Source: Sinotaia quadrata (lineage: Eukaryota; Mollusca; Gastropoda; Architaenioglossa; Viviparidae). Taken from it: a DNA stretch of 64,000 nt. The notes under the pieces are model-generated. The model was given only the letters and a program-made list of their open reading frames with translations, had not been told where the DNA came from and did no database searches. Of this stretch, positions 1 through 11,074 are shown one piece after another; the stretch's first letter is position 1; each line of letters starts with the position of its first letter. The DNA lies in the NCBI GenBank assembly GCA_028829895.1, contig CM054178.1, forward strand, positions 101,050,058-101,114,057. The letters run 5' to 3'. The translations under genes were made by a program, and so were the position numbers.

Positions 1-895
1 TACTCCTTTTAAATATTTTAGATTTTTCAGTTATTTCAATCAGTTTTCTAAGTTTGTTATACAGAAAATGTTATGTATTATTATAAATAATATTGCTTTC
101 TTACTGTTACATTTATTTAATTTTTAAAAATAATTTTATTTTTTTGTGTTCATTGTAAGAAGTGAAAAGAAAGACATCAGGTGCTGTTTATTATATAGTC
201 ACTAGTGTGGGATATTTGTTTTGAAAAGAAGAAAAAGGTTTCCTTTTATGTATCTTTTTATCACAGCATGGGTCTAATATTAAATGTCTCATTGCTATTC
301 TGTCACTTAAAAGAAAATGAGTCAGCCTCTCACAGAATATTATATAAAACTGATTTAAATGTATTTCCCACAGGAAGTGTCATTTTGACACTATTTGCTA
401 ACTACCTATCTGCCACATCTTAAAATTATTTCTTTAAGTCAAACTTTTGTTCCTTCACCCAGCGGTCTTTCTCACTTATGTTGTTGAAGCAAATTGATGT
501 ATTTGAAATCATACCACATTTGCCAGACTATTCCTGTTGTATGTAAGTGATTTGTACACTAGACACCAATGCTCTGTTGCCATCCATGTACAATACCTTT
601 GAGGCAAGTGGAATAATTTTCATAAAGAACACTTAATCTGTGTGACTTGTCATTAAATTTATTTTTCTTTTGACTCCCAGATTACACAAGAAATGTGATT
701 ACAGTTAATTTTAGAGTAATTTTTGTTGTTTGTTTAAGAGCCTATTGGTGTCCTTTCCCAAAGACCATTAAAGGTATTAAGATCTTTCATTCTATATTAG
801 TTTTTGTGCTTTTAAAAATATGATATTAGATTATGCTTACCTACTTTTGTCTTGTTACAAATGCAGAAGTACAAATAAAGATAACTGTTTTATTG
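1..895. other. AT-rich intergenic, no gene seen
   Basis: No reading frame here resembles a known protein and there is no convincing exon with splice signals. The longest open stretch (205-423) is low-complexity translation of AT-rich DNA. An unseen UTR or small non-coding gene cannot be excluded. Confidence 0.5.
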
Positions 896-903
896 CTCTA
901 GTT

Positions 904-1620
904 CAGGGGTCTCAAACTCGTGGCCCGCCAGACGATATTTTGTGGCCCCCACTTGATATTAAAGTTAAGTGATAGTGCGGCCCGCACATTTTTCTCATGC
1001 ACCCTGGGAGTTTTATAGTTTTTGTCACCTGTGGGCTACCATACCTCAGGATCTGCCATTTCCCAGCATGTAAGGCACTCATGGATTCTGGCACACCATT
1101 CAGTGGTGAGAAGAATGTTGCAGGAAAGAATTTGATCACAGGTTTGCAGATTTCAAGAAACACAGAACCACCTTTCAAATATTTGCTGACCCTTTCTTCA
1201 ATGTGGAAGATGTCCCTCCTGTGCTTCAAATGGATCTAATTGACATAAGTGTAATTCTGAACTCAAAGCCAAGTTCAGGGAGGTGAGTGGAAAAGCAGAC
1301 AAGCTTGGACAGTTTTTTGAGAGAATTGCCCCTTACCTTCCCTGAGCTTTCCAGGATGTTCAAGCAGACCAAGTGCCTTTTGGGGAGCACCTATCTGTGT
1401 GAATAGCTCTTTTCCACCATGAACTTGAATAAGTCAAAATTCAAGGACAAACTTACTGATGAGCATCTTCAAGCCATCTTCCTCCCTGAAGCCAAATGTG
1501 TCTGAGCTGTGTAAGAGGAAGTGTTGCCAGGTCTCTGGCAGCAGGGAATAATGATGCGGCCCAGCTTCACCCAGATTCTACTTCCAATGGCCCCCAGGCA
1601 AAATGAGTTTGAAACCCCTG
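904..1620 (+). mobile_element. hAT transposon, internal-deletion derivative (family A, copy 1)
   Basis: The element starts CAGGGGTCTCAAACTC and ends with the near inverse, GAGTTTGAAACCCCTG. It is flanked by a perfect 8-bp target duplication, CTCTAGTT, at 896-903 and 1621-1628, which is the hAT signature. It matches the copies at 27142-28638 and 63898 onward. Positions about 1048-1530 match the C-terminal transposase part of the 27142 copy, but a frameshift and small deletions break the frame. It joins the 5' non-coding end (through CTCAGG near 1047) straight to C-terminal coding sequence, so it is a deletion derivative that would have been mobilised by a transposase supplied in trans. Confidence 0.93.
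1050..1530 (+). pseudogene. hAT transposase C-terminal remnant
   Basis: Fragments in more than one frame match the transposase piece at 27790-28557, in the same order and orientation. This is the RNase-H-fold and dimerisation end of a hAT transposase of the GTF2IRD2-like type. It lacks the BED finger and the N-terminal catalytic part and cannot make an active protein. Confidence 0.75.
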
Positions 1621-1628
1621 CTCTAGTT

Positions 1629-2756
1629 TGTTGTCTTACTTTATGTTTTGAAATTAATTTAAACTTAAAAATAAATATTTAAACACTGAAAATAAGTCAT
1701 TGGTTGGGGGAGTAAAAAATACTTTGTAATGGAACATTTTAGATTCAGTAATTGTTGTCTAAATTTAGTAACTATTGTAAAGTTTTAATGTAGAATCATA
1801 CTGTCACAACATTTTAAGATAGTCTTATGTTTGCCCTCACCATCAAAATTTATTTATTTATTTTCTAAACTTAAGATATCTTGTTTCAGTTTAATATTTT
1901 TGTAGAATATCCACTCTGTTAACATTACAACAAAAGTGCATATATGCAACAACAGGTTTTGATAAATTTCTTAATTGAAAGAAACACACTGTCTGTTACT
2001 ATTGATCTTTGTAGTGCTACTGTCTGCAAATGTAGTTAATTCACACTCTTAGGCATTAATACATATTGTTTTTACATTTCTACTTTTTATTGGAGATGTG
2101 AAATCATGTTGATAATTGTGTAGAAGGCTTTTTAGATCCCCTTTTTGTCCTTGTAAGGTTTTAATAGGCATTAAACATTGAAAAGTTGAGCTCTTTCTAT
2201 TATTCTTTACCAGTTAAAATTTTCATATCACCTTTTTATATCTAGCCTGCATTTTGACAAACTCTGTGAAAATATGTTAGTTTATAATTTATTTATACAA
2301 AATAAAATATATTTCCAATAGTATCATATCTGTATTATTCCATTTAATATGTCACTTGATTTGAATGTTATTGTATGATTGTGAGCAGCATATTTATGTT
2401 GTTGACTTCTGTTTTGGCTCAGAATTATTTATTGCTTTTCAAATAATTGAAGGCCTCAAAAGCCACTTTAAAATAAAAGCTTACTTATGTACTATTATAC
2501 ACATTAATACATGCAACACCATATTGTAAATAATCTTTAAAGGAGAAGAACACAAATTATAATACCTGAAGTTTCTGCCGAATTAAAACAAATTGTAGCT
2601 ACTGATGAATATTCTAGTAACCATATCTGATCAAGTGAACAGTATATTAATAGATGAAGTGTGAATACACATAGCCTAACAAGCACTTTAACTATTAATT
2701 AATTATATTTTTGTTGACAAAAATGCTATGTGCTTTTAAATAGTACTGGCATAACT
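1629..2756. other. AT-rich intergenic, nothing recognised
   Basis: No coding or RNA gene recognised. The sequence is AT-rich with many stops in all frames. Confidence 0.5.
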
Positions 2757-3270
2757 GTAGTATATTGTGCGCTAGTGAGTAATACTGACAGCAGTGGTAT
2801 CAAAGCTAATTACATATAGTATATTGTGCTACAGAGTAATACTGATAGTAATGGTGATCAAAGCTAATAAATATATTTTACTACTGAGTAATATTGACAG
2901 TATTGGTGATCAAGTTAATGGTATATTGTTTGCTACTGGGTAATACTGACAGTAGTGGTGATCAAGTTAATGGTATATTGTGTATTAATGAGTAATACTG
3001 TCAGTGGTGATCAAGTTAATAATATATTGTGTATTCTGAGTAATACTGTCAGTGGTGATCAAGTTAATGGTATATTGTGTATTACTGAGTGATACTGTCA
3101 GTGGTGATCAAGTTAATAGTAAATTGTGTATTACTGAGTAATACTGTCAGTGGTGATCAAGTTAATGGTATATTGTGTGTTACTGAGTAATACTGACAGT
3201 AGTGGTGATCAAAGTTAATTAGTATATTGTGCTACTGAGTAATACTGACAGTAAAGATAATAAAGCTAAC
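2757..3270. repeat. Minisatellite, about 47-50 bp unit, roughly ten copies
   Basis: A tandem array whose unit contains GAGTAATACTGTCAG, GTGGTGATCAAGTTAAT and GGTATATTGTG. The central copies are nearly identical and about 47 bp long; the outer copies are longer and more diverged. No coding potential. Confidence 0.92.
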
Positions 3271-3635
3271 TTTTTGTGATGCCAATGCTGCCTAGTTAAT
3301 GGTTATCATATTTTTATAATTAATCATCCATAACTAATATGTTAATTATAAGTGATGAGAATTTTAATTTATGTTATTAATAATTCTCCAGAAGATACTA
3401 CTCATCTCTCTCAGTAGGTGGACATGCAGGCACTGTAAAAGTGTTGTCTCTTCATTAAAGTCAAACATTTACCATTACACAATATTTCCATAGGTGGAAA
3501 ACTTCTTACTAAAGGAGAAGACAAATCTGTCTTTAATCTATATTTAGTAAGCTCCTATCCACCCACTTTCTCCAACATAAGGTTATCAATATGTGTAAGA
3601 AGGTCAATAAATTTATTAAAACAATCAAATATACA
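3271..3635. other. Intergenic, nothing recognised
   Basis: AT-rich DNA between the minisatellite and the LTR-like repeat. No gene seen. Confidence 0.4.
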
Positions 3636-3783
3636 TGTAACAAATACAATGAAGTAGATTACCTCAATTATTTCCATGAAAACACATTTGAATAATTTTA
3701 TGTCTACACAATCTTATATCCTAAAATACAATTCAACAATAGTGTCGATACAAATCAGAGGAATAATTCTTATCAGAGAACAG
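3636..3783. repeat. LTR-like repeat copy 1, left part (split)
   Basis: Begins TGTAACAA and matches the start of the repeat at 29014-30259. The copy is cut after AACAG (3779-3783) by the LTR retrotransposon and resumes at 14576 with the duplicated AACAG. In the other copy the same site is intact around 29134-29138. Confidence 0.85.
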
Positions 3784-4313
3784 TGTTACATGTCCAGGTT
3801 TTATTTAGAGACCCTGCTTAGGAATTTTACAGAACCTTAATTTAATTAGATAAATTAATCTCTCCTCTTTCCCTAAACAGACTGGTTGCTCAAATTTATC
3901 TTTCGTCTCATATGAAAATGCGCCTTTGTAGTACAAACAGATTCATGAACAGACAAACTTGTGTACAATAGCCAGCTTGGAAACCGTTAAAAACTCTCTT
4001 AAATCTTTATGCATTCAGAATGTTACATTTAGCTCAGTCGAACCCCCATCCAAACCACGATTAGGTCTATAAGCATAAAAATCACTACGAAAGAGGTATT
4101 AACAATAAAAGAATTTAATAATTAATATTTAACAATAACAATCAATTACGAAGACACAGCTTCAGATCTAAACTAAGGCAAGTTCGAAGTGCTTATTTTA
4201 GTCCATGAAAGTTAATGTTACGAGAAATTGTTTTACTCGATACATTCCATTGATTCAGAGCCAGATCAGTTACTTATCTGTCTCAGTAGTCTTGATAAAT
4301 GCTTGGTCTAAGG

Positions 4314-6764
4314 CAGGGGTGCACAAACCGCGGCCCCCGACAGGGCCCAGTGCGGCCCCCAGAAGACTTTAGAATGTTACCATTATTTGTGGCCTGCAAG
4401 GAGCTTTTAACATTAATCTGAACAAGGGAGTAGAACAGTGGTCTGCTTTCCCGTGCATGCATCTTGTGCTGGTGAAAACAAACGCTGGATGCGGTATTGA
4501 GGTGAGAGCGCTGTGTATTGGGCACATTGTTCACTTCAGCTGATCAAAGGGTATGTGTTGAAATAGTAGTATCTGCGCATCTTTGATGTATGGTGACATC
4601 AATTAGCATTAGAAAGACCCAAGTCGACAGGCAGCCAGCCAAAGTTCAGTCTGGGGATGGGGTGAGGTGACGGGTGGGGGGAAGGAAGGTGCAGTCAGTG
4701 TGTCTGAATGTGGGACTGAGGATGTCTGGTTGGAATGTAGTGAATTAATTACATGGTTTCGCATGAAGTGAAGTTGTTTTTAAACTATTGCCCTTTGTAA
4801 ATATGTCGAAACCTGCTGCATAAGAAGGTAAAATTGAAGACGAAAATCGTCAGTTTAAAGAAGAGTGGATGGCTAAATACTTTATGTGGCATTTTAATGG
4901 AGCAGCTATGTGCTTAATTTGTTGTGAGTCTGTTACTGTGATGAAGGACTTCAACTGCAAGCGGCATTACAAAACAAAGCACGCTGGGACTTTTGATGAC
5001 TTAAAAGGCGCTGACAGAAACAACAAAATTGAGCAACTTTTAAAAGGTCTGTCAGCACAGCAACATTTCTTCACAAAATGTCTGAAGAGAACAAGTATTT
5101 TGCTCGTGCAAGGTGCAAAGTAGCACATATTGTTGCCAAATCGGCCGTTTACTGATGTGACTTCGTCAAAGACTGCATCCAAGCTGTCCAATATGTCCTG
5201 AAAAGGCGGACCTTTTCAACACAGTCCCACTCTCACTGACGACCATTCAAGGCCCTGTCGAACACTTAGCAACAGATGTTTGTGAACAGTTGTGTGAAAG
5301 ACTTGCTAACTGTAAGTACTTTTCAATTGCTTTGGACAAGAGCACTGACAATGTTGACATAGCACAACTGCTGGGTTTTGTGCGTGCAGTGGATGAGAAC
5401 TTTGAAATAACTCAAGAATTAGCTGGTATGGCTTCACTACATGGGCAGATGATTGGTGAAGATATTTTTGGAGGAGTGACTTCCGTTCCTGGAAACCTTA
5501 AACGTCCAGGTGCCAAAGCTAGCCAGTGTTACCACGGATGGTGCGCCTGCTGTGACTGGAAGAGCATCAGAATTTGTTGCTCATTTGCTGCCACATTTGC
5601 AGGGGCTTGGAATTCCAACAGATAGTGTCCACATGTACCATTGCATAATTCATCAGGAATCGCTCTGTGCACGAATCTTGAAATTTGACGTCATGAAATT
5701 CGTTTTTAATTCTGTGAACTTCATACGATCCAGAGGACTTAATCATCGACAGTTCAGACCATTTCTTGAAGACATCGAGGCAGAATATCGAGACATTCCG
5801 TATCACACAGATGTCAGGTGGCTGAGTCGAGGAAAGGTATTAAAACGGTTTGTTGAGTTGCGAACGGAAATTTGTGAATTCCTTACTGTCAAAGGCAAAG
5901 ACACGGCTGTGTTTATTGACAAACAGTGGTTGGCAGACTTGGCATTTCTGACAGACATGGCAGATCACTTGAATAGTTTCAACCAGCGTCTCCAAGGCAA
6001 AGATCACTTTTATCTTTGATATGTACAAGGAACTGCAGTCCTTCACGTTGAAGTTGAGGCTCTTCTGTTCGAATCTGCAAGCTGGAAATCTTTGTCATTT
6101 TCCGATTTGTTCAGCTTTTCAGAAGGAGTACCAATGTAACTTCAGCAGATACCATTGCAATTGTGAAACATTGCTGAAGGAATTTACTGAACGCTTTGAT
6201 GCCTTCAAGGAGCACAAGGACTTATTCAAATTCATTTGCGATCCTTTCTCATGTAGTGTAGAGTCCGTGCCTGATCACTGTCAACTGGAGGTCATTGATC
6301 TTCAATGTTCAATGAACTGAAATCATTTCAGCAGAACAACATTTTAACATTTTATGGAAGTCTCAGCTCGAGCACATACAGAAATGTCAAGGACTTGGCT
6401 TGCAAGTTGTTGTCAGAATTCGGCAGCACATACTTGTGTGAACAAACGTTTTCAGTAATGAACATGAACAAGAACAAGCTGAGATCGAATTTGACCAACA
6501 ACAATCTCTGTTCAATTTTGAGGCTGGCGACTACAAAACTCGAACCAAATATTGACAAAGTTGTTAACAACATTCAGGCTCACCCTTCTCACTAATAAAG
6601 ACTAAATCTATGTTAATAAGGCAAAAACGAATGTAAAGACATTATTTCAATATTTGTGTTGTTCTTATTCTACTGAGCCATCCATGTGCAATCTGACTTG
6701 CGGCCCTCCCTGCACTCTCAATTGGAAATGTGGCCCTCTGGCCTAAAAAGTCTGTGCACCCCTG
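4314..6764 (+). mobile_element. hAT transposon (family B), nested in the LTR
   Basis: Terminal inverted repeats CAGGGGTGCACA and TGTGCACCCCTG are flanked by the 8-bp duplication GTCTAAGG at 4306-4313 and 6765-6772. The other LTR has a single GTCTAAGG at 13394-13401, an unoccupied copy of the insertion site. The 2451-bp length is right for a coding hAT, but its transposase gene is broken in many places. Confidence 0.95.
4803..6595 (+). pseudogene. hAT transposase with BED zinc finger (GTF2IRD2-like), broken
   Basis: A hAT DNA transposase excises and reinserts the element through an RNase-H-fold core. From a start at 4803 there is an in-frame TAA at 4821-4823. Then come a BED-type finger near 4911-4985 with CxxC and HxxxxH pairs, a core spread over three frames between about 5290 and 6320, and the C-terminal dimerisation region (6305-6595), recognisable by CEQTFSVMN. 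At least four frameshifts, near 5120-5290, 5510, 6020 and 6305, break the frame. The relation to GTF2IRD2/SCAND3-type domesticated transposases is from family resemblance. Confidence 0.85.
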
Positions 6765-7943
6765 GTCTAAGGTCAGTTCGATCCTTCCACATATCAAGCA
6801 ATGCTTGCGCCATATATCAGTAGTTCCAGTAACTCGTCGTCTCTCGACTTGTCACTCTAAAGATTATCTCGGCATAACATCATCAACAATGGCAGCACAG
6901 TACTTGTAACATCGTCCGACCAAGGTTGAACAAAGGAACACGCACCCAACGTAGAAACGAAGGTGGCAATCATACGTAGAAACGTAGAATAAAGAAGGAA
7001 AAGAACCCTCTCTGAAATAGTATTTAATTTCTATGAGCGATTTGCGTTTACATTCGCAAAATCCGAAGTACGTGATGATAAGAATGCGCATAGTTTAAAT
7101 CTTCGACTATCGTGTCTTTTACAATATATTTATATTCATAAAAGATACAATATAATTCAAATGTGTCTTATTTTTAACATTACATGAACGTATGAATTTC
7201 CAAACATTTACTTTTTTTAAAATGGAATTCATACAAGGAGAATAAAATATAATCCAAATTAAGCATGAGCGCTTTACAATTTAACAATGAAATTACACGC
7301 AAGAAAGTCATTTGAATTACACAGAAATTCGCAACGTGCACAGATGTTCTGCGGCACAAGAGAATTAAAGTTTATACAAATTAAAGTTAAAAGGTTACAG
7401 TTAATTTATATACAATGAACTTTTAGGCTTTTAGTCATCCTTATCGAATCACGTATGTTCAGAAGAGAATTATAATAATTCGCACAAATACATACATAAA
7501 TTCATTACAAAAATACAAATAGTAAAATGCAATAATATTGTAAGAAGTAGACATGTTACCTTCTTAAGTAGACTTTACATAAAAGACAACGGGTTCCATG
7601 TGCTCCTTTACGACTCAGCAAAATATTCGGCGACTAAGATGCTCGTGAGCAGACGTGTGTGTGTCTGGCCGGTCTGTGTGTGAGTGAAGTATATTATCGC
7701 ATCAAGAGTATTTATTGAAGTGCATGAATGCATCACGTGACTAGATCACGAGGTATGCTTGTTGATTCAAACTTTCTCGACTATCGTCTAAAGTTGCATA
7801 ACATAGTTTGAACTCTCTGTTGTTTCCTCATACTGTGTACGGCAGGAAAGATTCTAACAAAGGAATTCATTCGAATATGATTTCGAATTTCTCAGATATG
7901 GGTCAGGAGTTCGTGACACAGAATTTGGTCAGAATCCATCACA

Positions 7944-7957
7944 CCCCTTTGCTTTTT
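7944..7957 (-). other. Polypurine tract of the retrotransposon
   Basis: On the minus strand AAAAAGCAAAGGGG abuts the 3' LTR directly. This is where plus-strand priming is expected in an LTR element, and it confirms the minus-strand orientation. Confidence 0.75.
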
Positions 7958-8206
7958 AGGTGTTTATCTTGCCATAAGATAAATGCCTCCTACAAATTAT
8001 GTGTTATAAATGTAGAAGTCCAAAATGAAGAAGAAAATTTATGATTAAAAAATTTTCAACATACTCTAGAATAAAGTAATGCGACGAAATAATCAGCTTG
8101 AGATTAATGGCGCTCTCATACGATATTCTATGCTACAGGAGAAGATTCGTAAAGTTCAGTTAAACAGTTAAACAGACATTCTATCATGTTTCGGCATTTC
8201 AATGTA
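7958..8206 (-). other. Retrotransposon 3' non-coding region
   Basis: Between the end of pol (stop at 8207-8209) and the polypurine tract. No further reading frame such as an env gene is recognisable. Confidence 0.6.
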
Positions 8207-9600
8207 CTAAGCTCTGCTCATGTAATCGGCGCCCACATTAGCAGTACCTTTGATGTAGTGGATGTTCGCGTCATACTGTGTCAGAAATAACGACCAACAC
8301 ATCAACCTGTTATTTGTATATTTAGCTTGCCCTAAGAAGGCTAAAGGCTGGTGATCACACTAAATGACAAAGGTTTTCCCGTACAAATAGTTTTTGAACT
8401 TTCTGATAGCCCAAACTAGCGCGAGACATTCCTTTTCGCTAGTAGTGTATTTTTGTTCGGCGGCGGTGAGTTTGCGACTCGCATAAGCGACTGGGTGCTT
8501 AATGTCATTGTGTTCTTGTAGTAACACAGAACCGAGTCCTGTATTGCTAGCATCTGTCCTTAACAAGAATGGCTTTGTCAAATCTGGTAGTTTAACTATT
8601 AAGTCTGAAGTCAATCTTGATTTCAATGTGTCAAAAGCGTTTTGGCATGCTTTGGTCCACTGTACTTTTGTTGGCATATTTTTACGTGTCAAGTCAGTTA
8701 ATGGACTAGCGATGGCACTGAAATTGGGTACGAATTTGCGGTAGTAGTTTGCAAGTCCAAGAAAACTTCTAACTTGTGTTTTAGTTAGTGGTTGTGAAGC
8801 TTCCTTAAGTTGTGTTATTTTAGTCTCACTTGGCGACATAGTTCCCTGGCTTAAACGGTGCCCCAAGAAGTCTAAAGAAAAATGTGCGATTTTGCATTTC
8901 GTCGGGCAGGCGGTGAGGCTAGCTTGCTTTAATCTAGCGAGCACATCTCGTAAGAGTGTCAGATGCTCTTCCCAAGTCTGGGTGCCTAAGATTAAATCAT
9001 CCATAAAATTCTCGACCCCTTGTCCATACAACGGTGCTAACAGTTATCGCATCATTTTGGAGAAAATGCTCGGAGCGTTGGAAACTCCAAAAGGCATAAC
9101 TTTCCAAGTGTAGTTTCCTACAGGTGTAGTGAAAGCTAGTATGTGTCGATCTGTGTTCTTGACCTTGATTTGCCAAAAACCATGTGACAAATCTATCGTA
9201 GTGAAGTAGTGAGCATTAGATAGCTTAGTAAATATTACATCCGGGTCCGGTAGAGGTTCAGCGCAGAATTTGGTCACCTGATTAAGTTTGCGGTAGTCTA
9301 CGCAAAAACGAAATGTGTTGTCACGTTTCTTAATCAGAATGATCGGTGATCCATAGGCACTGTCAGTCTTTTCTATCACCCCTAAGTCTAACATTGTCCT
9401 AATCTCCTGTCTAACATTGTCTACTTTTGCGTGTGGCAATGGATATGGTTTTAAGCGTTATCGGCTTGTTGTCAGTCAGCTTCAGTGAAAATTCTATTAA
9501 GTCTGTCAACCCTGGTTTGTCTGTCAGTGTCGACGAGAACTCATATAGTAATTCATTCACTTCTCTCTTCTGTTTTTCAGTCAAGGTGTCATTTACCTTA
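8207..9600 (-). pseudogene. Retrotransposon pol: reverse transcriptase and RNase H, broken
   Basis: The C-terminal half of the polyprotein, which copies element RNA into DNA and removes the RNA strand. The RT palm is clear, with TTIDLSHGFWQI and the FMDD box near 8995-9010 carrying the catalytic aspartates. RNase H follows with RTDASNTGLG and EKECLALVWAIR. In-frame stops occur at 9044-9046 (TAA, just before the palm box) and 8360-8362 (TAG, next to the DHQPL motif). The frame shifts at about 9411-9440, where the linker from integrase meets RT. RNase H continues past the second stop to a natural-looking terminator at 8207-8209. Confidence 0.88.
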
Positions 9601-10640
9601 ACGTCTCTAACAGTTTCGTCCATCTGCAAAGGACAGTTCGGTAAAGTACCAGTGATGCTATCAGTCCCCCCTTCCTCCTCCTCTGTCACTACAGCCGCTA
9701 CGACAAGGTCGGCTTGAGTGGTTTGATCATCAGGGCTTATGTACTTTTTGAGTAGGTTTACATGAAAGATTTTTTCTTTCTTTCCTGTCTGTATTTTATA
9801 GTTCAGTCCTCCTAGCTTTGCTGTCACTACAAAAGGTCCTTTCCATTTCATTTTAAGCTTGATATGTGCTTCTGGAAGCAACAATAACACTTTGTCATTC
9901 ACTTGAAATTTCCTAGGTCTCGTCTTCCTATTGTAATACTCAGCTTGTCTAGACTGCGCTATTGTCAAGTTTTCCCGTGCTAATTTGCCTATAGTCTCCA
10001 GACGTTTTCGTAAGTCAGTAACATACTTGTAAGTTGTCTTGACCTCTTCGTTGGTTTTGTCGTCAGTCCACAGTTCCTTCAGAATCATCATCGGTCCGCG
10101 TACTGTACGTCCGTATAGTAACTCGAACGGTGAAAATCCTGTAGCGTAATCAATAGTGGTCAGAATGTATCGATTACCTCTCGTTGATGTGGGTATTATC
10201 GGCCCAATCAAGTCCATTGCCACGCATTTGTACGGTTCACTGATCAGTTCAGGCTCACCTAACGGGGCGGTTTTGATAGAGTTTCTAGATTGTGTTCTCT
10301 GGCATGTGTCGCAACTTAACACGAATCTACGGATATCGGCTAGGATGTCTGGCCAATATAAATTGCGTGTGATACGACTAGACGTTTTCTGGACACCCAT
10401 GTGTGCGCCAAAAGACTCTCATGACCTAATCACAATACGTCACTACGCTTGGTTTGTGGAACGACCAATTGTTTCTGGAATTCGTTTCCCACTCTCGAAT
10501 AACGGTACAATATTTCTTTCTTCTGAATAATGCATGCTTTCCTATTCGAATTGTCAGTTTCGACTTCACTAACAGGTACGGCTTGTTTACGTATCTTGTC
10601 TAGTGTTTCGTCTTCAGCTTGTAGCAATTTTATCTCGCTA
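9600..10640 (-). pseudogene. Retrotransposon integrase with deleted catalytic core
   Basis: The N-terminal zinc-binding HHCC region is visible (GHES, then CDTCQRT), followed by the strand with the first catalytic aspartate (AMDLIGPI). At about 10137-10148 the protein jumps from TTIDYATG straight to GFSPFELLYGRT, which normally lies about a hundred residues further on. The second Asp and the Glu of the DDE triad are missing. The C-terminal SH3-like end follows (MKWKGPFVV, FHVNLLKKY) and runs on into RT. Near 10400-10430 there is also a stop and a one-base frameshift inside the zinc-binding domain. Confidence 0.85.
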
Positions 10641-11074
10641 ACTGTTGCTTCGTCTACAGCTGGTGCGGCAGACATAGGCGTGGTTACGGTCTTACTACTT
10701 GCTGCTCTGGTTACAGCGTTAACCAGTGGAGTGTCGGTTGAAGTTTGTTTTTTGCATGGCAATACGTACTTACAACCAAGGATTACGTCATGCGGTGAAT
10801 TGTCGATTACAGCTGCTCTGACTGTTCCTTCTACGAAGTCAGAAATTATGGAAATCTCTGCTACCGGTAAAACGTCCCGTTCTCCGTTCACAAAGGTAAC
10901 TGAAATAGTTTCCCCTGTGTAGTCCGCATGGTTAACAAGAGTTGCATTTACCATGGCGTCTAACTCACAACCTGTGTCAAGTAAAGCGATTGTTTCACAT
11001 CCGTTTGCTTGTACTGGTGTACGGTTTGACTTTTCTGTTTTCGGTGTGTGACTATCTACTGCATAGACTTTCAC
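10640..11074 (-). pseudogene. Retrotransposon aspartic protease
   Basis: Retroviral-type aspartic protease that would cut the polyprotein. The active-site motif LLDTGC lies near 10970-10990, followed by the flap-side strand VILGCKYVLP. It shares a frame with the upstream zinc knuckle and runs on to the integrase zinc-binding domain, placing integrase directly after protease. No break is seen inside this domain. Confidence 0.8.

Larger units (their letters stand above)
3784..7943 (-). repeat. 3' LTR of the retrotransposon, interrupted by a hAT element
   Basis: About 1.7 kb of LTR sequence plus a 2451-bp hAT insertion (4314-6764) and its 8-bp target duplication. Runs from TGTTACATGTCC to TCACA and aligns end to end with 12867-14575, with only scattered substitutions and small indels. 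It carries no gene of its own. Confidence 0.92.

Noticed and set aside
205..423. Small gene near the window start
   Set aside because: Composition is like the surrounding AT-rich DNA, with no recognisable protein or regulatory context.
2757..3270. CRISPR array
   Set aside because: Units are contiguous without unique spacers, and the DNA is clearly from an animal.
6770..6790. RNA polymerase III B box (GTTCGATCC) suggesting a tRNA or SINE
   Set aside because: It is one base short of the consensus, lacks an A box at the proper distance, and belongs to the LTR (also present in the other LTR near 13405).
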